Below are positions 25,201 through 37,200 of a stretch of DNA of 64,000 bases, piece after piece. Below the pieces are notes generated by a model. It was given only the letters and a program-made list of their open reading frames with translations. It searched no databases and had not been told where the DNA came from. The stretch is from Bos javanicus (taxonomy: Eukaryota; Chordata; Mammalia; Artiodactyla; Bovidae): contig NC_083877.1 in the NCBI RefSeq assembly GCF_032452875.1, positions 51,633,724-51,697,723 on the forward strand, read 5' to 3'. Every line of letters starts with the position of its first letter. Within the stretch, counting starts at the first letter, position 1. The translations under genes were made by a program, and so were the position numbers.

Positions 25201-28200
25201 CACCAAACCTTCTCTTCTCTCATTAGCCCAAGGTACCCAATTCCCTTTCTGAAAATAATACCTCCTTTTACTTGACTCAGAACCTGTTAAGTGGTCTTGA
25301 AGATCAATGGAAATTCAGAACATCACATAAACATTGCATTCCAGTTATTCAGTGATATGTAACTATTCCCAAACTTAGTGGTTTAAAATGGCAATGTTTA
25401 TTTTGCTTGTGAATCTGTCATTTGGGCAAAGTTTGGTAGAGCATCTTATTTCTGTTCCAGTTGGTATCAGATGTGATGATTCAAAACTTGAAGGACTGGA
25501 ATTATCTGAAAGCTCACTTAGTCACATGCCTAGAGGTTGATGTCAGCAGGCAACTGATGCCTCACCTGGGATGGTGGCCAATACACCTACACGCGGCCTC
25601 TGTGTGGCTTAGCCAGGTTCCAGGGGGTGAGCACGGTATAGCCTCCAGAGCCTGCATTCTTAATCCCTGCATTATGCTACCTCTCAGCCATGATTGTGTT
25701 GCTTCTGAATTCGATAGCACACCAACTACAACATCTTAAATAACCATTGACCTGGCCCATGTTGGTTGCCTTTAGCGACAGGGAGCTTATTACCACATCG
25801 GGTAGCTTGTTCTATGTATTTTTGGTGTTCCAGTGGCTGGGGAGCCCTTCCTTCCATGAAGTTGTAGTCTTTTATCTGGTAACTTCTGTTCATTAGCTCC
25901 TGGCTTAGTCTTGGGACCTCAGAGAAGAAGCATCTTTTACACACCAGGCATTCCACTAAGTGGAGGGAGCGAAAAGTCCTCCATGAATTTTTTTCTGCTG
26001 GATGTTTTTCCCTTCATCTTGGATCCTTAGGGCTCCTCAGATCCCAATGAGTCTCACCTGGGATAAGCTCAAGGTTGTTAGCACCTCTCTTAAAACACAG
26101 AGCCCATGAATGGGCACAATTCTCCCTTATTTTTTTGAAGCCTTTAAAAATGTTTTTTATTTGAGACTGAAATCCTGTACAGATTCTCTTAGAGAATTCT
26201 CTAATTCTCTAAATTCTCTCTTAGAAAGAATATGAGGAATATTTAAAAATATAAAGAAAAAAATCACAGTGCCTTTATCTATGAACAGACATTATAAAAC
26301 CTTGGCTTATTTCTCCCCAGTAATTTAAAAAATATTTATTTATTTAAGTATAATTGACCTACAACACTGTCAACAACAACAACTGACCTACAATGTCAGT
26401 TCCAGGTATACAACACAATGATTCATTGTTTTCATACATTACAATGATCTCTGCAAGTCTGATTGCCATCTGTCACTACACAAATTTATTATAATATTAC
26501 TGACTATGTAATGTGAACTTTGTACCTCTTTAATTTCCCTCACCTATTTCACTCATCCCTCCACTGCCCTCCCCTTTGGCAACCACTTGTTTGCTCTCTA
26601 TATCCTTGAGTCTGTTTCTATTTGTTATGTTTGTTCATTTATTTTGATTTTATATTCTCTGTTTGACTTATTTTACCTAGCATAATACTCTTGCTGCTGC
26701 TGCTGCTTAAGTCGCTTCAGTCGTGTCTGACTCTGTGCGACCCCATAGACGGCAGCCCACCAGGCTCCCCCACCCGTGGGATTCTCCACACAAGAACACT
26801 GGAGTGGGTTGCCATTTCCTTCTCCAATGCATGAAAGTGAAAAGTGAAAGTGAAGTCGCTCAGTCATATCCGACTCTTAGCGACCCCATGGACTGCAGCC
26901 TACCAGGCTCCTCTGCCCATAGGATTTTCCTGGAGTGGGGTGCCATTGCCTTCTCCATAATACCCTTGAGGTCCATCCATATTGCCACAAATCACACAAT
27001 TTCATTCTTTTCTTATGGTGGTGTAGTATTCCATTGCATAGACATACCATATCTTCTTTACTCATTAATCTATTGATGGACTCTTAGGTTGTTCCTATAT
27101 TTTGGCTATGGTAATTAGTACTGCAATGAACATGCTGCTGCTGCTGCTAAGCCACTTCAGTTGCGTCCAACTCTGTGCGACCCCATAGACAGCAGCCCAT
27201 CAGGCTCCCCCGTCCCTGGGATTCTCCAGGCAAGAACACTGGAGTGGGTTGCCATTTCCTTCTCCAATGTATGAAAGTGAAACATGAAAGTGAAGTCACT
27301 CAGTCATGTCTGACTCTTAGCGACCCCATAGACTGCAGCCTACCAGGCTCCTCTGTAATGAACATAGGGGTGCATATAACTTTTCAAATTAGTGTTTATT
27401 TTCTTTGGATAAATACCCAGGAATGGAATTGCTGGATCATGTGGTAGTTCTATTTTTAATTTTTTGGGAAACCCCCATCCTGTTTTGTGGCTGTACCAAT
27501 TTGCATTCCCATGAATAGTGCGTGAAGGTTCCCTTTTCTCCATATCCTTGCCAACACTTGTTATTTGCTGTCTTTTTGATGATAGCCTCTCCCAGGTGTG
27601 AGGTGACACCTCACTGTGGTTTTTTTTTTTGGTTATACCATCATAGTTTTCTTTTTCTTTTTAATTTAATTTAATTTTTTAACTTTACAATATTGTATTG
27701 GTTTTGCCAAATATCAACATGAATCCACCACAGGTATACATGTGTTCCCCATCCTGAACCCTCCTCCCTCCTCCCTCCCTGTACCATCCCTCTGGGTTGT
27801 CTCACTGTGGTTTTGACTTTCATCTCCCTGATGATTAGTGATGTTGAATATCTTTTCATGTGTCTGCTGACCATGTCTTCTTTGGAAAAATGTCTCTTCA
27901 GGTCCTATTCACATTTTAAAATTTTGATTTATTTTTTATTGAAGGATAATTGCTTTACAGAATTTTGTTGTTTTCTGTCAAACCTCAATGCACATTTGTT
28001 TTTGATGTTGAGTTGTATGAGTTCTTTGCCTATTTGGGATATTAACCCCCTATCAGATATAGGGTTTGCAAATATTTTCTATTTTGTAGGCAATCCTCCC
28101 TTGTTTGTACATCATAGCATATTATGCCATCATATTATGCCATGGTAATTAATCACATACCTTCTGTTCATTGCTTCTGTTGCCATCTAGTGGGTCACTT

Positions 28201-31200
28201 AACCACAGGATGTAATTCAGCTATTCACATATTAATGCCTGGTTTTCCCAATTTTATAAGACTCAGGATCATGTAATGAACTTCTTTGACTTTGCAATAG
28301 CATCTAGTATATTGAAGGTAATTAAATACCCAGATCCTAGGTGTTATTTCCAATTATGACACTTGGTGTCTGTGTAAATGCACATGTTACTTCTCAGTCT
28401 CAGCTTGCTCATCTATTAAAAAATAATACCTGTTTGCCTTGTTTCATAAGAATTTTCAGCAAAGGTTCAAATGGGGCAACCTTAATGAAGGCACTGTTTA
28501 AACAACAAAGGACAATAATAGGTGATGAATATTATTGCCTTTAGTATAGACTCAAAAGCAAAACCCCAATTCAAGGTGAACACATTCAGGCAAAGGGACT
28601 CATGGACTTAACCCCTAACTCACTGCCTGGCAATAAAAATGGGAGAGAAAAAACATCTATGACCAAAATTATAAATAGCTGTTATTTCATTCCAAACATG
28701 AGATTAAAATTTGTGGAAAGAAGAGAAGTGGGAAAATGACAAGAACTTGAAGGTGTTCTGCGTATTTGTGATTACTTTCCAAAGTGAGGTCATTTCATAG
28801 CTGGCAAGATTTTAGTGCTTTTGGTAGTAATGCAAGACTAGAAAAGAGGAGGGGGTAAATACCATAGCTATCAGGATCTGTGCACGCAGGAGTGGGAGAA
28901 AGCATTTCATTGGAAAAGGAAGAAAGACATTTGAAAGGCAGAATTGCTACAAAAGATTGACTGGTGAGTGAGGTACCCTCAGTCATTCTCAGTCACCAAA
29001 GCCACATGTTCTGGAAATTTTTTTGGTACTCTTTCCTCGTCTCTCTCTTCACCCATGGTCAATTATTTCCATATCTCTTCTGTGGGCTTCTGTGGGGCCT
29101 TCTGTGTGTTCTGGCCTGTGTCCCCAGTTCCAGTATCTCCCCACTCAGCTGTCATGCTAGATGAAGTCCAACTTGCACACTGTCCCACACCCACTGCTCA
29201 GGAAGTACCAGCACCAGCCCCTCAGCCTGGCTCTCAGGGCTCTCTGGTGCCATGCCTCATGATTCTCAGCCCAGTGTTCTCCCAAGAATAAATCTCCCCA
29301 TCAGTCAGGCTGGCAACCCATTCACTTTGAGTCCTTTGAACTTGACGCTCATTTCCACCTTTGCACACCTGCTCACGCCATCCCTTCCAGCCCAATATCT
29401 TTTCTGCATTTTCCCCAGCCCATATCAGTCTATTCTTCACACTGAGCTAAAATGCTACCTTTTCTGTAGGGCTTTTCTCTGGCAACTGAAGCCCCCAAAG
29501 ACCTCTCCTGCTTATTTCATCATGTCTTTACAATGTCATTTTATGTTATCCCCACCTTGCCTTATGGCACTCCACCAAGACCATAATGCCCACCAGGTCA
29601 CTTGTGCTTCTTTATATTCTGTGCTCAAACAGTATTTATAAAAGATATTAAAATATCTAAGCAGAAATGGGAAAAAATCCTGCCTGAAATATCTTTTCTT
29701 TCTTTTTTAACGTAGGGTTGGGTCTTGGTTGCGGCACGTGGGGTCTTCATTCTGTCATGTAAGATCTTCTGCTGCGGCACAAGGACTCTGGTTGCAGTGC
29801 GTGGGCACTGCAGCGTGCAGGCTCTGGTCGCAGCGCGTGGGCACTGCAGTGTGCAGCCTTGGCAGGTGCAGGTACACGAGCTTAGTCACTCTGCGGCACG
29901 TGGGGTCTTAGTTCCCTGACCAGGGATCAAACCCGAGTCCCCTGCATCGCAAGGTATATTCTTAACCACTGGACCACCGGAGAAGCTCCAAAATGCCTTT
30001 TCAAGAGAAAAAGTTAGTTTGGGGGCACGATGTAAAAAGTGGGAGGTGTAATTTCTGAGACATACCTCTTGAGACTGTTGGAAAGTTCCCAGCTGAGCCA
30101 TGAATCCTGTGACAGGCCGACTACTGGACACAGTGTGAAACCTCCCATGATTAAGTGATTACCAGAAACTGAAACGCTGGAGGTGAGGACAAAGACTCAT
30201 GAGTCCACAGATTTTGTTTCATATGACCCTTCTCAAATCTCCTTTGTATCTACTGTTTCCTTCAAAGTGCTAACCAAGATATTCCTAGCACAGAAGACAC
30301 AGTGCCTAAAAGACACCCAAAAGATTTGCTTGATACATAAAAGCTGAGCCCTTTTAGAAAAACGGTTCGTGAAGGTTGATGGTTCCTTGGTAAAATGTTG
30401 GCAAATGCGTGTACTCTGGGGCCAGGGATTACTGGGGAATTTTGTAGTTGTCACAAGTGATCTGTGATTTCCTGTGCACATCAACATTGTCCAAAGAAGG
30501 AAAAAATTAACATGTCTTGTATCTTCAAGGTGTTTTGCCTATTTGTGATTACTCTCCAAAGATGGGTCATTTCACAGTTGGCAAGGCTTTAGTGTTTGGA
30601 TGTCTGGTGGTTAGGACTTGGTGCTTTCTCTGCTGGGGCTCAGGTTTAATCCCTGGTCAGGGAACTAAGATCCTGCAAGCTGCATGACATGGCCAAAAGA
30701 ACAAAAACAAACAAAAAAAAACAACAAAGAAAAAAAAGAAGAAGAAAAGAGAAGGGGTGAATACTATTGTTATCAGGGTCTTTGCAGGGCAGGAGTAGAA
30801 GAAAGGATTTCAGTGGAAAAGGAAGAAAGACACTTGAAAGGCAGAATTCCTACAAAAGATAGATTGGTGAGTGAAGTAACCCCAGTCATTCCCAGTCACC
30901 CAGGTCATACCTTCTAGAATCTTGTGTTTCAGTATTTTCAGAATTAATGGATACTAAAAAACAGTTTCTAGCCTATAGAGTTCCTGAAAATATTCAAAGT
31001 TGAAAGAAACTCCTTGGGAAACATTGTCATGGAATTTGTAGTAAAGGCTGAATGAGACATTGACTATCTTTGCTCATCTGGTTAGGGTTTGTGAGTAAAA
31101 GAATACAAATACTAGCTACCATCTATTTGATGTTGCTTTGTGCCAATTCTATGCTAAGTGCTGTAATACAGGTACAGTATTATTTCATCATCATCCCATT

Positions 31201-34200
31201 AACTTAGGATCCCTCTGAAAGGGAAGTATTATTATCTCCATTTTATTGATGAGGAAATTGAGATTGGGAAAGGCCAAGCAATTTTCCCAATGTTACATCA
31301 TAGAAGGAAGGGAGACAGAAGCAGGGTTTGATGGCAGGCCTGTCTTAGTCACAGGGCTGTGCTCCTAACCATTACATACTGGACAGAGCAAAAGTCATCA
31401 GAAGCAAGCAAGGTCCCCAAGAATTCACAGAAAGCTTCAGGGAGGACACTGGGTTTTCCACAGGAGGTAAGATGGGGATACCAGTTCTCCTATCTGCATA
31501 CTGAGAATAAAGACTGTCTGGGAATGTGGAAGGGTTTGGAGGCAGCAGTCATCTATTACCAAACCACCCAGTATTAAAGGCCTCCCTGTAGACCAGATAC
31601 AGTCTGAGGAGAAAGTACTGAGGTTGAAGCTCATTTGGAAGCCTCCTCATAGATTCTTCTCTTTGTGACAGGACAGGTGGCTTTTCTGGTGACAACATAT
31701 GTGGTCACTGTGGTTCAGAAAAACACCAACACTTGTACTTTATTGCTGAAGCTTCCCATGACCTAGAGAAAAATCCTATTCAGCCCCATTTTCCTTCCTT
31801 TCTCAGAGATCAATGAGACATGTTGGTGATTAAGTGCAACTTTTTCAGTTCATGCACAACCTATTTTTTTGATTCCTGCGTGCTTGATTTTTAACTCCCC
31901 TTGCAGAGAGAGCTTCCACTAGATGACCAAATGCTCACCAGGGGAAATTAGACCTGAAGGCAGAGTGAAACCTTTCCTCTTCTTGTTTTCTTTTGCTTGT
32001 TTCTTTCCTCACAGCATCTCCCTGTCTTGTAGTCATCAGCTAAAGACACACTCCTCCCCCTGATGCTGACCAAGCCTGTCCACTCCTGGCTGAGAGAACG
32101 GTGGAGTGAGCCTTTTCCACACTTATAAGCCACACTCATGAGCCACGTGGATTTCTTGTGGAGCTGGCCAACATTTAGGGCACTTATTTAGCATTCAAAC
32201 CTATCACAACGACTAGACTCAAGAAGTCAAACAATTCCACCTCTCTGTCCAGGCCCCACGTGCCCCTTTAATACTTTTTACTGAATCAGAGCCAAAGAAC
32301 TAAGCCAGGTGGCCATTCCAAAGTGCTCTAGTACCTTCAAAGCATACCTGGCTAGTGCTTTAAAATACTTGTCTAGGAAGCCAATATCCTCCTTTAACCC
32401 AGTGGTGCCAGTTTGTGCCCACTGTGGGCAGCAGCAGTGTGATACAAGAACAGGAATCATGTGTGACTGTTCCCCTTATATTGCTGCAGGTCTTCCTGGA
32501 AATAGGTAAGGGATATATTTTGAATGAAAATATTCTTCCGTAGGTAATTTGCCATAAAATGATATAAATATTCATAGAACAGAAGTCTGTGTTAAAAGAA
32601 CATATCTGTGGCAACACATATTTTAAGTAAACTGTTTTGTGTGTAGGTAGGTGAGTGTATGTGTTTTTATCAGATATGTATACATACACTCCTCATATAT
32701 ATATATATATATATATATGACATAAATAATCTCATTTAATCCCAATAAAAACCTAAGGGGGAAAAAAACTGAAACGTGAGGCCAAAGAAATTAAGTAATT
32801 TACCCAAGGACTTACAGCGAGTGAAAATATCTTTTTGAATCCCAAATTAACATTTCCATCCAAAATTGATGTTCTTTCACTTCCATGAACAGCCCTTGAC
32901 TGTGCCTGAGCCAAATAAGTCATTTGTCCAGATTTGTATTTCACAAGTCTGTCTTTCCAAAAACCAAATTGCTGTGCAGCACGGGGAGCCCAGCCTGGTG
33001 CTCTGTGATGACCTGGAGGGATGGGAGGGGGGAGGCAGGCGAGGGAGGGAGGGGTGTATGTATAATTATGGCTGATTTGCACTGCTGTATGGCAGAAATC
33101 AACACAACATTGTAAAAATTTTAAATAAATATATATATATATATTTAAATTAAAAAATAGAAAAAAAGAAATGCAAAAAAAAAAAAAAAATCAAACTGTA
33201 GGAAACAAAGATCTCCAAATCTACAAATACCTCTCATTGAGATTTGGTATTCACTTTTCTTCATCCATTCCTCTCTGTTCATGTACATTTAAAAATTCTA
33301 AGTGCCATGCATGCTGCCTGGTGTAGGAGGGATGCAAAAAACCAGACGCAGGGCCTCTTAAAGCTCACAGAGCAGTAGGAGATTTAGGAGCTGGGAACTG
33401 CTAAGAATCATGAAAACTGTATGAAGTTTTATGTTACAAGCTTGTTACTCATGAATGGTGTAAGTGTTTATGCCTAGGGAAAGTGCACATGGGGATGTAG
33501 TTTTGTAAACCTTACTAACTAGATTATAGAAATTTTGACATTGAAGTCTCCTCAGATTTTTGAATTACTTGATTAATACCCCCAATTATTGAGCCGCCTG
33601 ACATTAAATCTGAGATATATTAATATATCATATGAGCGTATAACAGATTGATCTCATGCAGAACCTGACTATGATAATATAAGATCAAAATTTATCTTCT
33701 GATATTGCCAGAAATAAAATGATTTTTACACTATTGCCTCAACCAATTTTGCCAGGGGGTAGGATGTGGAAGAGAAAAGGAACACAGTCTTGCATGTAGG
33801 ACTTAGATTTCTATTAGCCAATCCTCTTGTAAACAAGTAATATCAGACAGCAGGCTTAGACCCTCAACAATCTCTCCATCTGTGCTTTCCTGGTGAGAAT
33901 ATTTTGTCTTTGTAGAATGTGGTTCAGGACACCTTCGGAGCAGAGTCACAAACTAGTGGGCCATGGTTGAAGACTGCCTTTAAATAGGATTGACTCAAAG
34001 ATGTGCTTTGTTTGGCCCACATGGTGATTTTTAGAAATTGCTGCCAGTATTTAAAAATAGAAAAATTACACATAGAAATATGGATTTCTGATCATTCTTG
34101 CAAAACTGTAATATTTGATGAAGCTTTACCTCATTCCTGCTTAGACACAGTGGAGATGGTCTGATTGGCAAACGAGATGCCCCCTAAGACATGGTGTACA

Positions 34201-37200
34201 CTGCCCACTTCCTTCCTAACTCCACCAGGCCCATTTCACTCAGATATCTTACCTGTCTGGTTTCAATAAGCTCTGGGGATATTGAGTACCATCTTAAATC
34301 CTAGGAAGATAAACCCACTTAGATTTTGGGGCTTGTAACTTTCTGGCCCCACAGACACTATGGTGTTAGCAAACCTGGCCTGAGATGCAAGACAGCCTCC
34401 CATTTCCTGGAGGAATCATCTATGGCCATCTTCAAATGAAGGACTAACTATGGGTAAAACTTTATCTAAGTAGGTTAAGTAATAGGAAGACCAAAAAACA
34501 CAGTCCTATTCTTGAGAAGAAAGGCATTTTGGGGGCTTGTCAGAGTGTCTCCTCTCCCTGTAAGCATTCTGTCTTTTGTCCCTGGAGAGGACGAAGAATA
34601 AATCCCCACCTGTCAGGACTCTGGTCTCGGCAAACCTTGGTGCTCCAGCCTGTGCTGTAGGTGTCTATTACCAGAAGAAGTCCCACATCCTACTCCATCT
34701 GTCTATATATTAATATACCTATTTATTTTATGTGACTTTGTCTATTGGAACATGCAATAATAATAAAACAACAGAAAACAACAGAAACAACAGAAAACAA
34801 CAGAAAACAACAGAAACAAATACTGCTTATTGAGTATAATAGCATTATACCCATTAATTCTCGCGAGGACCCAATGAGTCCAGCTCCTCTTATTGTCTCC
34901 GCTTTACATATAAGGAAACAAAGATTAGAGAGGTTAAGAGGTCAAGAGAATTTCTCACATTCACAGAGGTAGCAAGCAATAAGGTCCAGGTTTGATTGTA
35001 CTTAATTTTGGCCACTGGATGGGTGAATGAGCAAGCATTTACAGCATGTAGACAATGGACAAAGTGTCTCAGTTCTATTACTTCCATAATAGAAGCACCA
35101 ATACTTTGGCCACCTGATGTGAAGAACTGACTCATTGGAAAAGACCCTGATGCTGGGAAAGATTGAAGGTCAAAGGAGAAGGAGGGCAGCAGAGGATGAG
35201 ATGGTTAGATAGCATCACTGACTCAATGGACATGAGTTTGAGCAAACTCTGGGAGATAATGAAGGACAGGGAAGCCTGGCATGCTACAGTCCATGGGGTT
35301 GCAAAGAGTTGGACATAACTTAGTGACTGAACAACATTCCTCCCAATATTAAATCCCCATTTAAAAAGTGAAAAACTGGATGACTTAACAAAAAATCCTA
35401 TTGCTAACAAGTGACGGAATCTGAATCTGGAGACAACTTCTGTGCTTCCCAGTCCTGTGTTTCTCCTGTGACAACTGCTGCTATCTCGTTGGGGTTACTT
35501 GGTTTCTTTATTAGGACAGAATGCCTCTTTATGCACGGCTTTCCAGTTGGTTAGATTTCCAATTGGAAAATAAAACTTTCTCACTCATAACAAAAATAGT
35601 CACAAAGAACTTACACTGAAATCTGGACATTCTGGTTAAAAATAAAGTATTGGGTGGCGTGTAACCTGAGATAATATCAGAACACAATCAATCACCTCTA
35701 AGAACCAGTTGTACTTCAAAAGAGATGATATTAAGACAGGCTCATAAAAAGAGAGGAATCTGAGATTTGAGAACCAAGTGAATGGGCAAATGGCCAATCT
35801 TACAGCTCTCTAAGTAGAAGAGTACCCAGAACCAACACAGATCTCAGAAATGAGAGGTGGCTAAACTCCACTATTTCCACTAAGCTGAAAAGAATAGTGA
35901 CCTCCTTTTCTGATCTGCACCCAGTCACTCATTCCCTCAGCTCACCCTAAATAATGCCAGAATAGGGGTCAGAATAAGAAACTAATGGATAATTTGTTAA
36001 GGTGTGTGTGTGTTCATATCAGGATAAGGGGCTGAATGTGATGGGTATGGATGGGAGGTTGCTGAAGACAATTCTCACTTCATTCAGAGTCAAGTATATT
36101 TCAGGTCACTCTCAATCTGGAAGATCCTTGAAGATGGAAGGGTTTAGAGCCCTGATTTGTTTCTTAGTTTCATTCCAGAGCTTGCAGTTCCTAACGTATG
36201 TTCCATGGATCATCAGTTCCATGAGACGCTCCTCACAAAATGGGGGTTCTCACCAAGTTAGTCTGGGGACAGCTGTATATTCTAGTCCCTCTTAGAGATT
36301 TACAGTGAAGGTTAAAGGCTCCAATAATTCCTACAGTTGCAAAAACTGCTTAGCTTGGTTTCCAAAGTGTATTTGGGAAGGACAGCATTTTCTTTCACGT
36401 AGTTCTTGCGTGCATTTTACAGAACTGGTGTTCTTCAGAACAGTTTGAGCAACTCCCTAAATCACTTGGAAGAGATAAATTCCGCTGAGTGAGCTCTTTT
36501 ATGGGGAGCAGAGAAATGAAGAAAGTATTCATGAACATGTAGAAAATTTTCAGTTATAAAGGGCATATGATAAAATATGAGAATTAGTGTCCTTCTCACT
36601 CCAGATTTCATATTTTATTCTCTACAGGTAACTAACAACAATATTTTCTGGTGTATCCTGTTAAACGTGTGTACATTTTATATAAATGGGAATATTTTCT
36701 ACCTGCTTTTTCATTTTAAAAGCTTAGTGAGTCTTTCTATATCAGCATATGAATATTGGCCTCATTATCTTTAACAGCTGCTTAAGAGTCCGTTACAGCA
36801 GTACACTCCAATTTCTTTAAACTACCTGTTGATAGAGGCATAGGATTTAGGGGGAGGTTTCCTGGAAAGAAAGAGATTAAGCCATGTAGACTTATTCTAG
36901 GATGAGGACTAAGCCCTCAGGTCCTTTTTGGTCTTGATTGACTGTCCTGGTTGTGTAGCTTAGAGTGTATCAGCTATCAAGATGGCTAGGGGGTGGGGTG
37001 CACATTCTGACATATTTACTTTTAAAGCATTTGCTTTGCTTTGCAGGGTCAGTGAACATAGCAGTCCTAACTTAGACATGAAATAAACTGCCCACTAGAT
37101 GCATAAAGTGACTACTGGGTGCTTTTACATCCTGATTGATTCTATGGATTGTGATCTCATTTCTATGAGGCTTCCCTCCCTCATAGTCCTCATATTATGA

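Larger units (their letters stand above)
26326..28130 (-). mobile_element. Ancient L1 3' portion, antisense, host of four later insertions
   Basis: Segments in continuous L1 order are AAGTATAATTGACCTACAAC, then CAACCACTTGTTTGCTCTCT, GTGTAGTATTCCATTGCATA, GGAATTGCTGGATCATGTGG, and finally ATTAACCCCCTATCAGATAT. This is the reverse complement of the ORF2 end and 3' UTR of an old mammalian L1. It is split by the elements at 26694-26955, 27134-27356, 27624-27800 and about 27917-27985. Confidence 0.85.

Noticed and set aside
24657..25226. Plus-strand frame of 189 codons
   Set aside because: Most of it is the antisense of the Bov-B endonuclease region, running into unique sequence.
32309..32509. 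Small plus-strand frame with CxxC and CDC motifs (CAHCG, CDCSP)
   Set aside because: It is short, with no homologue I recognise and no Kozak or splice context. Chance openness is the simpler reading.
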